Below are positions 35,012 to 46,617 of a DNA stretch of 64,000 bases, in pieces. A program made the position numbers and the translations under genes. Source of the stretch: Candidatus Hemicellulosilyticus sp. P3 (lineage in GTDB: Bacteria; Bacteroidota; Bacteroidia; Bacteroidales; P3); the NCBI GenBank assembly GCA_001543385.1, contig LPNH01000004.1, positions 52,145 to 116,144 on the forward strand, read 5' to 3'. The notes under the pieces are model-generated. The model was not told the origin of the DNA, did not search any database, and was given only the letters and a program-made list of their open reading frames with translations. Every line of letters starts with the position of its first letter. The first letter of the stretch is position 1.

Positions 35012-35554
35012 TTGGAAGACGAAGTTTTGATACGGGAGGTTTTGAACGGCAATACACAGTGCTACGCACAGATTGTGGAGCGTTACCAGCAAGTGGTGGC
35101 CAATCTTTGCTACAAACTCTGTGGCGACAAACTGGATATCGAGGAAGTGACCCAGCAAGTCTTCTTTGCCCTTTACACCGCATTGCCCCGTTTCAAATTC
35201 CATTCAAAGTTGAGCACATTTATTTACCGTATCACCGTCAACGTTGTCAGCAAACAGCTCACCGCATACGAAAGGGTGGTGCTTGATTCGCAAGAGAACC
35301 ATCTGTCGCACATAAGCCACGATGATACCGCCGACCGGATAATGGAACGCAACGAGCGGGACCAATTACTGCATCGCTGCATCGACAAATTGAAGCAAGA
35401 GCAACGCACAGCGCTGGTACTCTATAGTTTTGAGGATTTCAGCTATAAAGAGATAGCCGAAATCATGCAAGTGTCGCTGCCCAAAGTGGAGACCCTCATC
35501 TTCAGGGCCCGGAAAAGTCTTAAAACGATGATTGAAAAATATAATATTATATGA
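35012..35554 (+). CDS. ECF-type RNA polymerase sigma factor
   Basis: 180 residues from TTG 35012; no in-frame ATG fits better. Region 2 spans about 25-85 (DIEEVTQQVFFALYTALPRF, FIYRITVNVVSKQL) and region 4 about 120-172 (LKQEQRTALVLYSFEDFSYK, EIAEIMQVSLPKVETLIFRA). No region 3 is present, as expected for ECF. The next gene overlaps by 4 bases and encodes a membrane protein that may be the anti-sigma factor. The Spy-like third gene suggests control by envelope or metal stress. Confidence 0.93.
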   Translation: MEDEVLIREVLNGNTQCYAQIVERYQQVVANLCYKLCGDKLDIEEVTQQVFFALYTALPRFKFHSKLSTFIYRITVNVVSKQLTAYERVVLDSQENHLSHISHDDTADRIMERNERDQLLHRCIDKLKQEQRTALVLYSFEDFSYKEIAEIMQVSLPKVETLIFRARKSLKTMIEKYNII

Positions 35555-35880
35555 CAACTCACCCGACAATAGACGATGCCTTGGCGCTGATACGCCGGAT
35601 GCAATACGACGGCCAGGTCGATGTTGCCGACACGGTCATGCAGCAGGTGATCCGGCTCCCGTTGCTCTCGCCGCAGCCGCAACGCGCCATACGGCGCCGG
35701 GTCGCTGCAGCATGCCTGGCTGTGCTGTTGACAGCAGGCACCGTCGCCTATCTCACCTCGCGGACTGACAATGACTGCATCAACTCCATTGTCAGCAGCG
35801 TCTACGAATATGCCTATTTCAACGGCGAAGGTGCGCCCATCTGTGACGAAATGGCTATGGCAAACTATGTGTTCGAATAA
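35551..35880 (+). CDS. Short single-pass membrane protein, possible anti-sigma factor
   Basis: 109 residues. A cytosolic N-terminal part (1-48) with an Arg-rich end (QRAIRRRVAA), one membrane helix about 49-67, and a short outer part of about 40 residues. Topology and 4-base overlap with the sigma gene fit an anti-sigma factor, but no zinc-binding HxxxCxxC motif is present, so this is inference. The two outer cysteines (in NDCINS and APICDE) could form a disulfide or bind a metal. Confidence 0.6.
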   Translation: MTTHPTIDDALALIRRMQYDGQVDVADTVMQQVIRLPLLSPQPQRAIRRRVAAACLAVLLTAGTVAYLTSRTDNDCINSIVSSVYEYAYFNGEGAPICDEMAMANYVFE

Positions 35881-35891
35881 AACCTATTGCA

Positions 35892-36383
35892 ATGAAAATA
35901 CATACCTGCATCCCCCTGATTATTTTCCTTTCAACACTTGCCGCCCCGCTGACTCTGCAGGCCGGCGACCACCCCGGCAAAAAGAAAACCTTGCCCCGGA
36001 TTGAACGAATTGTCACCGACCTCACCACGACACAAAAAAAGAAGATAGAGCAGCTGAGCAAAGAGTCGAACGAACGGCTTCAGAAATTGGAAATGCAGCA
36101 GCGCCGTGTGCGTGACAGCATCCGTATGTATATGGACCGCTATGAAGACAACAGCAGCACCTTGTTCCCGCTTTTCGATCGTGAGTCACGCCTGCAAGCG
36201 GAAATCAACAAGGAGATGTATCGCACCAAAACTTCCATCAACAAGGTGTTGACCCCGCAACAGCATGAGAAGCTGATTCAGCATGTCCACAAGCACAAGT
36301 CCCGCAAAAACGCCAAGACCCGCAACGCAACCATCCTTGAAAAATCGCGCAAAAATGAAACCGGCCCTGATCCCCGGAAATGA
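35892..36383 (+). CDS. Spy/CpxP-like periplasmic protein
   Basis: 163 residues. Signal peptide about 1-24 (ends TLQAG). A helical, strongly charged body contains two LTxxQ motifs, LTTTQKKKIEQL and LTPQQHEKLIQH, the hallmark of the Spy/CpxP/CnrX-type family. The tail is very basic. Relatives are chaperones or metal sensors in the periplasm. It closes the operon, 11 bases after the putative anti-sigma gene, which suggests it senses the stress that activates the sigma factor. Confidence 0.75.
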   Translation: MKIHTCIPLIIFLSTLAAPLTLQAGDHPGKKKTLPRIERIVTDLTTTQKKKIEQLSKESNERLQKLEMQQRRVRDSIRMYMDRYEDNSSTLFPLFDRESRLQAEINKEMYRTKTSINKVLTPQQHEKLIQHVHKHKSRKNAKTRNATILEKSRKNETGPDPRK

Positions 36384-36424
36384 GATACAGCGGCCGGTAT
36401 TGAGCGCATCAATCCGTATATCGG

Positions 36425-37732
36425 TTATTTTTCACGGAAAAAGACATCTATCGGGACTCCGTGGAAATCCCACAGTTCGCGCAAGCGGTTTTCAACAAAG
36501 CGACGATACGGGTCGCGGACATACTGCGGCAGGTTACAGAAAAAGACAAACTGCGGATACGCTGTCGGCAACTGGGTGATATATTTAATCTTGATCCACT
36601 TACCCTTGACCGATGGCGGCGGATTCTGCTCTTTCACAATGGGTAGCAACATCTCGTTGAGTGCCGCGGTGCCGATACGGCGTGAGCGGTTCTCATACAC
36701 CTGACGGGCGGTCTCCAGCACTTTGAATATGCGCTGTTTGTTGATAACAGAGGTGAACACAACAGGCACATCGTCAAAGGGAGCGATGCTCTCACGGATC
36801 TGCTGTTCAAAATCGCGATGTGTATTGGTGGTCTTCTGCACCAGATCCCATTTGTTGACCACGATGACGCAACCTTTTTTATTTCGTTGAATCAGCGAGA
36901 ATATGTTGAGGTCTTGCTGTTCAAGCCCCTGCGACGCATCAAGCATCAGAATGCACACGTCGCTGTTTTCTATGGCTCGGATGGAGCGCATCACCGAATA
37001 GAACTCGAGATCCTCGCTAACCTTCTGCTTTTTTCGCATACCGGCAGTGTCGACAAAATTAAAGTCGAATCCGAAGAGATTGTAGTGGGTGTAGATGCTG
37101 TCGCGCGTCGTGCCGGCTATGGGGGTGACAATATTGCGGTCCGTACCCGTGATGGTGTTGATAAACGAACTTTTGCCCACGTTCGGCCGTCCGACAACCG
37201 TGATACGCGGCAAGGATGAGGCCGAGTCGTCGTAATTGTCCGAAAAGTCGGCGACGACAGCATCCAGCAGATCGCCGGTGCCACTTCCGGAGATGCCGGC
37301 GATAGGGTAGGGGTCGCCCAAACCCAACTGGTAAAACTCACCCAGATTACCCATTTCTTTGGCGTTGTCCACCTTGTTGGCCACCAAAAGCACCTTTTTC
37401 CTGCACTTGCGCAACATTGCAGCCACATCACTGTCCAACGGAGAAAGACCGTCACGGGCGTCGACGAGAAAGAGAATGACATCCGCCTCATCGACAGCCA
37501 ACGCCACCTGCTTGCGGATCTCCGATTCAAAGGTGTCGTCGCCCCCCATCACATAACCGCCCGTATCGATAATGGAGAATTTTTTTCCGTTCCAGTCACT
37601 GTGACCGTATTGCCTGTCGCGGGTGACGCCGCTCGTCTCGTCAACGATGGCCTGGCGAGAGCCGGTAAGACGGTTGAAAAGAGTGGACTTGCCCACATTG
37701 GGTCGACCCACGATAGCTACGATATTAGACAT
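36425..37732 (-). CDS. der: GTPase Der (EngA)
   Basis: 435 residues from the ATG at 37732 ([17 protein letters not shown]). Two tandem GTPase domains: GRPNVGKST near 9-17 and again GRPNVGKSS near 183-191, each with a DTxG and NKxD motif (DTGGYV/NKVD, DTAGMR/NKWD). A C-terminal KH-like domain follows. It is needed for 50S ribosome assembly. It is the last gene of the minus-strand run whose upstream members are two envelope proteins. Confidence 0.97.
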   Translation of the reverse strand: MSNIVAIVGRPNVGKSTLFNRLTGSRQAIVDETSGVTRDRQYGHSDWNGKKFSIIDTGGYVMGGDDTFESEIRKQVALAVDEADVILFLVDARDGLSPLDSDVAAMLRKCRKKVLLVANKVDNAKEMGNLGEFYQLGLGDPYPIAGISGSGTGDLLDAVVADFSDNYDDSASSLPRITVVGRPNVGKSSFINTITGTDRNIVTPIAGTTRDSIYTHYNLFGFDFNFVDTAGMRKKQKVSEDLEFYSVMRSIRAIENSDVCILMLDASQGLEQQDLNIFSLIQRNKKGCVIVVNKWDLVQKTTNTHRDFEQQIRESIAPFDDVPVVFTSVINKQRIFKVLETARQVYENRSRRIGTAALNEMLLPIVKEQNPPPSVKGKWIKIKYITQLPTAYPQFVFFCNLPQYVRDPYRRFVENRLRELWDFHGVPIDVFFREK

Positions 37733-37746
37733 AAGCAATGTTGAAA

Positions 37747-39324
37747 TCAGTTACTAAAAAGATTCCCGGAAGGATTGTTCATCTGTTCTTGCACAGATTT
37801 CTCTGCAGGTTCCTCCACAGACTTTTCCTGGTCTTCCGGTGCATCCCGGTCGACAGAGGCGGCCTCGGGGAGACTGACAACGGGCATGTCATTCACCACT
37901 TTGTGTTTTGAAGAATTTCCGAACAAAAGGTTGAAACCCAACGAGACGTTAAAATTCTTGCAGTCGACAATATACATGCTTGACAGATAGTCAACCATCG
38001 TATAGATTTGCAAGGCCTTGAACGGGGTGATAATAATACCGGCACCCGGGTTGAACAAATCTGTGTTGTGGCTGTCGAACACCAGCGAGTTGCCCGCCAT
38101 CACCTCTATCCAGTCCTTCAGATTGGCTGTCAATGACAGCGTGGTGTTAAAGCGGAACCGGTTATTGGGGATGCGGAAACCGTTGCCCGGACAGAGAATG
38201 CCTTTGTCCCACTGCCCATGGAAAAGAAATCCGGCACGCAGCATGTCATTGGCGAAGGTATACGAGGCTCCCAACTTAATCTTGGTCGGCACGGCATACC
38301 AAAAGTCACTCCCTTCGTTTTCAACCATCTCATAGGTGTTGGTCAGCGAGTCCCTGAAACTTTGGGCAAACGTCGAATCGAATTCACCGCCGGAAATCAA
38401 GCTGGTGATGTCCACACCTTCAAATGTAATGGTATTACTCTTGGGACGATAGGTATTCACATTCTGCGTCCAGTGGATGCCGGGGCCCACATCAATCAGT
38501 GCCGCCGAGAAAATGAAGTGATCATAGATGTAGCGGGCGCCCAAGTCAAAAGTGAAACCATAGTTAGAGGGTGTGCCGTCGAAGTTAAATTTGTCCTTCT
38601 TGTAAGATGCGATACCGGCCGACTGAATCCGATAGTCCATCGAGGCCACCAGGGCTGTATAGTACTCGTCGGTTGCATACAGACGGATATCTGTCTTGTG
38701 GGTGTTGACATTGGCAAAACCATTCAAGATATTGATATGTCCACCGACAGTTAAAGGGATATTCTCGAACTCATAGCCGCCACCCAGCGAAATACGGGCG
38801 TAACCGCTTGCTGTAATAAAGTCATCGCTGGCCAAAATCATGGCATTGTCGCGACCAATCAGACTCTTGGTATTGTCCGTCAGCGCGTCAAACGCATCCT
38901 TGGGCAGCGTGATGTTGGCGTTGAAGACAATCGAACTTCCAAAAGTGAAGAAAGCGCGTTTGACACGGAAACCGAACCCGATCAAATCCAACTCCATGTC
39001 AAAGTTTAGATGGTTGTTATCGCTCATCTTGTCGATAAGTTGGAAAATATCCAATGTAGTCTTGTCGCGTTGCGCATCGTAGGTGAGGCCCACCTCATTG
39101 TAGGTGACTGGGAAACCGAATGAAACGTTGAATCGCGGCAGGCTGACATAAACCTGGTTATTGCGTGGAAAAAATGCCGGGTTAAAGAGGTTGCTCTGAG
39201 GCAGCCGGAACGAGTGGTACATCAACTCGTTGGAAGGAAGCTCATGTTGGGCATAAACATTATTGGCAGACATTGCCGACAACAGAAATGCACATACAAC
39301 GGTCAGATAATATATTTTTTTCAT
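37747..39324 (-). CDS. DUF5723 family outer-membrane protein
   Basis: 525 residues. Signal peptide about 1-25 (ends NVYAQ), then many alternating amphipathic strands rich in Gly, Phe and Tyr, as in beta-barrel proteins of the PorV/FadL-like type. The block [20 protein letters not shown] is typical of the DUF5723 entry. The tail past about 480 is Pro- and Glu-rich. Function unknown. It follows the lipoprotein gene by 21 bases and precedes der by 14, so probably one transcript. Confidence 0.82.
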   Translation of the reverse strand: MKKIYYLTVVCAFLLSAMSANNVYAQHELPSNELMYHSFRLPQSNLFNPAFFPRNNQVYVSLPRFNVSFGFPVTYNEVGLTYDAQRDKTTLDIFQLIDKMSDNNHLNFDMELDLIGFGFRVKRAFFTFGSSIVFNANITLPKDAFDALTDNTKSLIGRDNAMILASDDFITASGYARISLGGGYEFENIPLTVGGHINILNGFANVNTHKTDIRLYATDEYYTALVASMDYRIQSAGIASYKKDKFNFDGTPSNYGFTFDLGARYIYDHFIFSAALIDVGPGIHWTQNVNTYRPKSNTITFEGVDITSLISGGEFDSTFAQSFRDSLTNTYEMVENEGSDFWYAVPTKIKLGASYTFANDMLRAGFLFHGQWDKGILCPGNGFRIPNNRFRFNTTLSLTANLKDWIEVMAGNSLVFDSHNTDLFNPGAGIIITPFKALQIYTMVDYLSSMYIVDCKNFNVSLGFNLLFGNSSKHKVVNDMPVVSLPEAASVDRDAPEDQEKSVEEPAEKSVQEQMNNPSGNLFSN

Positions 39325-39345
39325 AGTGGTGCGCTCTGTTATAGT

Positions 39346-40644
39346 TTATTGCATGGATTGCGGATTAGTTACAATATAGAGGGATGATTCCAGACCGTCC
39401 TCTTGGCGGATGGTCACATGTTGCATCGTAGAACCCGGCAGGGATGCCGACGTGATCCGCATCGTCATACGCATCTTCCTGGCTCGCAACAGTGCATCCA
39501 AATTGCGGTCGGAAATATTGCATTTCAAGATGGTTTCTTTCGGCTCACCGTCCGATATATTGTAGTGCGCACCCTCCACCATAGTGTCTTTCAGACTTGC
39601 CGAGGCAATCACCTTGTCCCGCTGATAAAGGTGAGCCAACGAGTTGTCGGCATAGCGGATCGGCCTATTGTTTGCATCCAACAGCGTGTCAATCATCTCA
39701 AACGAGAACGGCAGCGTGTTGACGAAACGCAAAGCCATATAAGAAGAATCGCCAAAACTGATTCGCTCGCGGAAATCGGCCAATGCATCTTCAACCGTCT
39801 CAAAAGGCAAGTCCATCGTCATGGAATATGTAAATGCGCTGGACTTAACCTGCAACGGAAAATTGGCGTCAATAGTAGTATGCGTGGTCAACGAGTCGAG
39901 CATGATGCTATCCTTGATAAAACTTATCGGGTTGGTGATAGCGGCAGCCTCCAATGCCGACACACTGTAATCCACATTCAAGTCAATATCATACTGAATC
40001 GAGACTGGATTGGTGCGCAGGCAATTGCTCATATCTTCATGGTCGGCCAACGTCAGCGTTTTACCCTCAATCAGCTCCAAAACAGTGACCGAATCGGTGT
40101 TCTCTGCCGGTAACAACACGGTGTTGCCAGTCTGACCCACAACCGTGATCTTGATGTTGGAAAAATAGGGATTGACTTTGTATTTATTCATCAGAAATTC
40201 ATAGTCGTTGTGGCCGAAGGCTTGGATGAATGACTGCAGCGACACATAAGTGCCAATCAAATCAATACTGTCGATATGCATAAACATATCAATATCGACT
40301 GTTCCCGATAGGTGCTCTGTATAGGTCAAGACTGTGTCAAGGAGTGACTTGCTAAAATGTCCCCCTTTTTTGGATCCGAAATCAACTGTCCCATCGAACG
40401 AACTGCTATATACAAATGAAAGAAAACGGGTGGAGGGGTCACAGATGACGAGCGCATTCAATTCCTGCCACGTTCCAATCAGTCCGGCCACATCCATCGA
40501 AGCATGGCCTATAGGCAACCCCAACGATGGGTGTAACTGTCCGGTGATTTCCAATCCATGGCCCAACGCGTCGAAATCGTCACTCTTCACGCAGCCACTC
40601 AGTGTCGCCACAGAAAGTGTGATAACAATAAAGAAACGTCTCAT
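39346..40644 (-). CDS. Large surface or periplasmic lipoprotein, unknown function
   Basis: 432 residues. Lipoprotein signal with LSGC (Cys about 18). The mature part is mixed alpha/beta with several repeated beta-strand patterns and no motif I recognise. It is the first gene of the transcript with the DUF5723 barrel and der; a barrel-lipoprotein pair is plausible but unproven. Confidence 0.7.
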   Translation of the reverse strand: MRRFFIVITLSVATLSGCVKSDDFDALGHGLEITGQLHPSLGLPIGHASMDVAGLIGTWQELNALVICDPSTRFLSFVYSSSFDGTVDFGSKKGGHFSKSLLDTVLTYTEHLSGTVDIDMFMHIDSIDLIGTYVSLQSFIQAFGHNDYEFLMNKYKVNPYFSNIKITVVGQTGNTVLLPAENTDSVTVLELIEGKTLTLADHEDMSNCLRTNPVSIQYDIDLNVDYSVSALEAAAITNPISFIKDSIMLDSLTTHTTIDANFPLQVKSSAFTYSMTMDLPFETVEDALADFRERISFGDSSYMALRFVNTLPFSFEMIDTLLDANNRPIRYADNSLAHLYQRDKVIASASLKDTMVEGAHYNISDGEPKETILKCNISDRNLDALLRARKMRMTMRITSASLPGSTMQHVTIRQEDGLESSLYIVTNPQSMQ

Positions 40645-40686
40645 AATAATTTAAAATTATATATTAAAAATATCAGAATATATTTG

Positions 40687-40694
40687 CAAAGGTA
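40687..40694 (-). promoter_or_regulatory. -7 element of the lipoprotein-DUF5723-der operon
   Basis: Minus strand TACCTTTG, 42 bases before the start at 40644. No exact -33 TTTG at 19 bases. Confidence 0.55.
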
Positions 40695-40714
40695 ATAAAA
40701 AAAACAAAGCCGAC

Positions 40715-42325
40715 TCAGCGTAATTTCTTCACATGCCGTAAATCAAGCGCATTCATCGCGTTGCTGCGCATCCCGCTGATATTCTTATGTGTGAAGTGCA
40801 GTATCTGATCGTAATAGAGTATCACGACCGGAGCTTCCGACGTAACAATGCTGTCCATGGTGCGATAGAGGTGCAAGCGGTGTTCCTCACTGCTTTCGCA
40901 TATCGCCTGGCGGTAGAGGCGGTCGAACCGGGGGTTCGAAAAATGGGTGTAATTGGGACCGTCCGGGGCAAAATTGGAAGAGTAAAACAGCGAAAGATAA
41001 TTTTGTGCGTCGGGATAGTCCGCTATCCACGACCCACGGAACCATTCACACTTGCCCTGTGCGATGGCCTCCCGCAACGCTGCCGGCGGATGCACGTCAA
41101 TCCGCACCTCGACACCGATCAGGCCCAGCTGCTGCTGAATATACTTACACAGGTCCAGATAGCCCGATGTCGTGGCCAGCACCAGGGGAGGCAAACCCTT
41201 GCCATGCGGATATCCGGCCTCTTCAAGCAGTTCCAGCGCACGAGACACGTCGTATTCATAGCCTGCCGGGCCACCACCCGGAAGGCCGTCCGGAACGATG
41301 CCGCGGCAACCGGGTGTGCCCGCATTGTTGCGCAGGTATTTTATCATCTTGCGGCGGTCGAAGCCCATATTGACAGCCTGACGGACACGGCGGTCTTGCA
41401 ATGCGGCGTTGCCGCCGTCCATACGGAAGCCCAAATATTCGGTGTTCAGATAGGGCAGGCTCACCATGTCGATACGTTCCGCATACTTGGGCTTCAACTG
41501 CCCGGTACGTGTCAGAATCTCATCTTTATATCCAGCGTCAATGGAATTCATGAAGTCCATATTGCCTTTCATAAACTCCAGAAAAGCCGTCTGTTTGTCG
41601 ATGATAAATGTCACCGCCACCGCGTCGAGATAGGGCAGGGGGCTCCCGTCCTCGTCACGCTCAAAGTACAGGTCGTTACGGCGCATCACAAGCTTTTCGC
41701 CCTCTTCCCACCACTGCAGCCGGAAAGGTCCGGTGCCGCAAGCGTGCTTTCGGAAATCGGATCCATAGTGCTCCACTACCTCCCGGGGCACCACAGCGCA
41801 ATAGGGCATGGCCAACAGACTGAGAAACGGAGCGAAAGGCTGCTTTAACAGCACCTGGAACACGGTGTCATTCACCACACGGAACCCATTCTCCTCCACC
41901 TCGTTGAATATCCACCGGCCGGGCGAAGCCACTGCCGGGTCGATGATACGCGACAGACTGTACTGCACATCGGTGGCCGTCACCCTGCGCGTCGAATCGG
42001 CGCCGAACAAAGCATGGCGGTGAAACCACACATCGTCGCGTAACACAAAAGTGTATATTTTCCCGTCCGGCGATATGTCCCACCGCTTGGCAACAGACGG
42101 TTGGACCGACAGGTTGCTGTCAAGCTGCACCAAACTGTTGTACAGCTGACTGCACACCCATATATGGGCCTGATCCTTGGCAAAGGCGGGATCCAGAGTG
42201 CCGATGCCTGCACTCTCGTTATAACGGAAAATGGCTTTCTCTTCCGAACTGTTGCGCCGGCAGGCGCAAAGCACCGCCATACCGCACAACATCGCAACTG
42301 TCAGATAGACTTTTTTACCACACAT
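40715..42325 (-). CDS. Peptide-type ABC substrate-binding lipoprotein (SBP family 5)
   Basis: 536 residues. Lipobox LCAC near residue 22. The DppA/OppA-type fold shows GTLDPAFAKDQAHIWV, SLSRIIDPAVASPGRW, ACGTGPFRLQWWEEGEKLVM and RRVRQAVNMGFDRRKMI. It should bind peptides or related solutes. No permease or ATPase genes are in the window, so it is an orphan. It begins 3 bases after the amidohydrolase stop. Confidence 0.92.
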   Translation of the reverse strand: MCGKKVYLTVAMLCGMAVLCACRRNSSEEKAIFRYNESAGIGTLDPAFAKDQAHIWVCSQLYNSLVQLDSNLSVQPSVAKRWDISPDGKIYTFVLRDDVWFHRHALFGADSTRRVTATDVQYSLSRIIDPAVASPGRWIFNEVEENGFRVVNDTVFQVLLKQPFAPFLSLLAMPYCAVVPREVVEHYGSDFRKHACGTGPFRLQWWEEGEKLVMRRNDLYFERDEDGSPLPYLDAVAVTFIIDKQTAFLEFMKGNMDFMNSIDAGYKDEILTRTGQLKPKYAERIDMVSLPYLNTEYLGFRMDGGNAALQDRRVRQAVNMGFDRRKMIKYLRNNAGTPGCRGIVPDGLPGGGPAGYEYDVSRALELLEEAGYPHGKGLPPLVLATTSGYLDLCKYIQQQLGLIGVEVRIDVHPPAALREAIAQGKCEWFRGSWIADYPDAQNYLSLFYSSNFAPDGPNYTHFSNPRFDRLYRQAICESSEEHRLHLYRTMDSIVTSEAPVVILYYDQILHFTHKNISGMRSNAMNALDLRHVKKLR

Positions 42326-42328
42326 AGT

Positions 42329-43588
42329 TTACGAACGATACAAATGCATCTGCCGGGCGATTTCACGCACTGCCGCCACCACTTCGGACTCACCGGCCAC
42401 CTGGCGGTGACGCATCACCACCCGTCCGTTGCATATCACCGTGTCAATGGCATCGTTGTGGGCGGCATAGATCAGATTGGCCACCGTGTCGTTGTCGGGG
42501 ACCATGGCCACATTGTCCAGATCCACCAACATCATGTCGGCCTGCCGACCCACTTCCAACTCGCCGGCATCCACCCCCATCGCCTCAAAACCGTTGCGTG
42601 ACGCCACATGCAACACCTCGCCGGCTGGCGTCGATGTCGAGTCTTGCCGCCACCCTTTCTGCAACAGCGACATCGTCTTGGAAGCCTCCAACATATCCAA
42701 GTTATTGCTTGAAGCACAGCCGTCTGTACCCAACGCCACCCGCACCCCGGCTGCCTGCAGCTCGGCATATTGGAAACGGTATCCAGAGCCCAGTTTCAAG
42801 TTCGAATTGGGGTTATGCACCGCCGTGACACCATGACGGGACATCAGCGCCATCTCCGAGTCGCTCAGGTAAAGGCTGTGGGCGCCAATCAGACGATGCG
42901 ACAACAAATCGAGCAGACCCAGTTGTGCCAGATGCTCGTAAGGCCGGCAGCCATGTTGCGCCAAACAGTCCGCCACCTCCTTTTCGGTCTCGCACATGTG
43001 TATATGGCACCGTAGATCGTTCTCAGCGCAATAGCGGGCCACACGGCGCAAACCTTCATCCGACACCGCATAGACAGAATGCGGTGCCACGCAGTAGCGC
43101 ACCATCTCGTCCTGCCATTCCGGAGCGGAATAGGACGAAGCATCGACAAAACGATCTGCATCGCCGAACACATTGTCTCCCAACAAGGCCCGTATGCCGC
43201 TGTCATGCACAGCCCGCGCCGCCGCCGGAAGCTCGAAGTACATATCTGCAAACGCCGTGGTGCCGCTCTTGATCATCTCCACGCAAGCCAACCGCACACC
43301 CCAGTATACACGTTCATCGTCGAGCAGCTTCTCCTTGGGCCATATCCACTGCTGCAACCATTGCTGCAACGGCACCTCGCCACCATAGCCACGGAACAGC
43401 GTCATCGCGGCATGTGTATGCAGATTGGCAAACGTCGGAAACACGGCATAGCGGCTGCCGTCTATCACCGTCGCCGCTTCAGGCCGGGGCTGGCCCGGCG
43501 ACATATCGGCGATACGCCCGTCTTCAATCAAAACATCCACCACCCGCCCCGCGACATGAGTGTCGTGTATAAACAAGCGCGTTGACAT
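42329..43588 (-). CDS. Amidohydrolase, MTA/SAH deaminase-like (MtaD family)
   Basis: 419 residues from the ATG at 43588; the ATG at 43603 would add five. Metal motif NLHTHAAMTLFRGYGG, then the lid WLQQWIWPKEKLL, CVEMIKSGTTAFADMYF, and a C-terminal ALGTDGCASSNNLDML with the catalytic Asp. The family removes the amino group from 5'-methylthioadenosine, S-adenosylhomocysteine or related adenosines. It follows atpC by about 35 bases on the same strand; why it is here is unclear. Confidence 0.87.
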   Translation of the reverse strand: MSTRLFIHDTHVAGRVVDVLIEDGRIADMSPGQPRPEAATVIDGSRYAVFPTFANLHTHAAMTLFRGYGGEVPLQQWLQQWIWPKEKLLDDERVYWGVRLACVEMIKSGTTAFADMYFELPAAARAVHDSGIRALLGDNVFGDADRFVDASSYSAPEWQDEMVRYCVAPHSVYAVSDEGLRRVARYCAENDLRCHIHMCETEKEVADCLAQHGCRPYEHLAQLGLLDLLSHRLIGAHSLYLSDSEMALMSRHGVTAVHNPNSNLKLGSGYRFQYAELQAAGVRVALGTDGCASSNNLDMLEASKTMSLLQKGWRQDSTSTPAGEVLHVASRNGFEAMGVDAGELEVGRQADMMLVDLDNVAMVPDNDTVANLIYAAHNDAIDTVICNGRVVMRHRQVAGESEVVAAVREIARQMHLYRS

Positions 43589-43623
43589 CGGAGTGGAGGA
43601 CATGGCACCGGCAGACAGCTACG

Positions 43624-43860
43624 CTACTGCACCAATATCAGTATTTCATTGTTTTTACCCTTCACCACGCCGCCGCGTATTTCAAAGCGGTGCGTGTGTG
43701 CGTCGGCGTCGACCAGACGAATGCTGCCCGCCTGCAGGGCCGAAATAATCGGCGCATGGCGCTCCAGCATCTCGAACAGACCGCCTGTGCCGGGCAGCTG
43801 CAGCAACGTGGCCTCACCGTCGTACAGATCGCCGTCGGGCTTGGTGATTCTGACTTTCAT
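43624..43860 (-). CDS. atpC: F1 ATP synthase epsilon subunit
   Basis: 78 residues: only the beta-sandwich domain (MKVRITKPDGDLYDGEATLL, ERHAPIISAL, EIRGGVVKGKNNEILILV). The C-terminal helical hairpin of longer epsilon subunits is absent, as usual in Bacteroidetes, so the ATPase brake based on that hairpin is missing. It follows atpD by 9 bases. Confidence 0.95.
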   Translation of the reverse strand: MKVRITKPDGDLYDGEATLLQLPGTGGLFEMLERHAPIISALQAGSIRLVDADAHTHRFEIRGGVVKGKNNEILILVQ

Positions 43861-43869
43861 GGCAGCCGG

Positions 43870-45447
<1,578 letters not shown>

Positions 45448-45498
45448 TCACGCCGCACCGGCTGGACCCGCGCATCCGGAACAGCAGTCGCGGCCATG

Positions 45499-46614
45499 TC
45501 ATTTGGTGCGCAACACTTGATACCTTCCGCCGGGCAATGCCTGAATCAGACCGCGCAGCTCCATCTCTAGCAACATTGCCGCCGCACGCGGCAACGTCAG
45601 TCCGCAACATGCCGCCAATTCGTCCAACAACATTGTGTCGCGCTCTGTGAGAAGCGTGACAATACGCTGCTCCGACGGGTCGAGAACGGGATACAGCTCC
45701 ACCTGCACTCCCTCTTGCGTCGTTGCGCGGCGGGACCACCCCATCACCTCCATCAAGTCGTCGGCGTGACGCACCATGGCTGCACGCTGCGCCACAATCA
45801 GTGTGTTGCAACCCGCCGAATAGACGTCCGTCGGTCGCCCCGGCACCGCCATCACCTCTCGGTTATAACTGCCGGCTATAGAAGCGGTGATCAAAGCGCC
45901 GCCTTTCTTCGCCGACTCCACCACCAGCGTGCCATCGCCCAACGCAGCGATAATTCGGTTGCGCGCAGGGAAATTGCCCGCGTTGATTGACGTGCGGGAA
46001 GCAAATTCCGTCACAAGAGCCCCGCCTTGATCCACAATGCGCTGCGCCAAAGAACGGTTCTGCGGCGGATAGATGCGGTCCAAGCCGTGACCCAGCACCG
46101 CCACAGTCGGCAAGCCATACTCCAACGCTGCATCGTGTGCCGCCGTGTCTATGCCGTAGGCCAACCCGCTCACCACACACACCGATTCTCCACCCAACCC
46201 CTCAATGATGCGGCGCGTCGCCTCCTTGCCATGCGCCGTGGCGCGGCGCGACCCCACCACAGCCAACGAACGTTCCGCATTCAGGTCACATGTGCCATGC
46301 TGATACAGCAACACAGGTGCGTCTGTACACCCGGCACGGTTGAGCCGCCGCGGAAATGCGTCGTCCGTATAAAACAGCACCTGAATGTGATAACGATCGG
46401 CATAAGCAAGTTCCTCTTCCGCTCGCGGCACGGACGACTTGGAATGAATCGCCTCGGCAATCTCGGCATGCATACCGAACAACTCGCGAAGTTTCGACAT
46501 CGGCAGGGCGAAAATTTCCGCCGGGTCCGGACAGATGTCCAACAGTTTGCGGCAGCTTGTGCTGCCCAATCCGGGTATCATCGTCAACGCAATCTCGTAA
46601 ACTCTTTTATCCAT
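45499..46614 (-). CDS. dprA: DNA-processing protein DprA
   Basis: 371 residues. N-terminal HhH/SAM-like part (ALTMIPGLGSTSCRKLLD), then the Rossmann core with VGSRRATAHGKEAT, SGLAYGIDTAAHDAALEYG, FPARNRIIAALGDGTLVVE and KKGGALITA, and a C-terminal winged helix about 300-371. It protects incoming single-stranded DNA and loads RecA in transformation. Length is normal. It starts 3 bases after the upstream NUDIX gene. Confidence 0.95.
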   Translation of the reverse strand: MDKRVYEIALTMIPGLGSTSCRKLLDICPDPAEIFALPMSKLRELFGMHAEIAEAIHSKSSVPRAEEELAYADRYHIQVLFYTDDAFPRRLNRAGCTDAPVLLYQHGTCDLNAERSLAVVGSRRATAHGKEATRRIIEGLGGESVCVVSGLAYGIDTAAHDAALEYGLPTVAVLGHGLDRIYPPQNRSLAQRIVDQGGALVTEFASRTSINAGNFPARNRIIAALGDGTLVVESAKKGGALITASIAGSYNREVMAVPGRPTDVYSAGCNTLIVAQRAAMVRHADDLMEVMGWSRRATTQEGVQVELYPVLDPSEQRIVTLLTERDTMLLDELAACCGLTLPRAAAMLLEMELRGLIQALPGGRYQVLRTK

Positions 46615-46617
46615 AAG

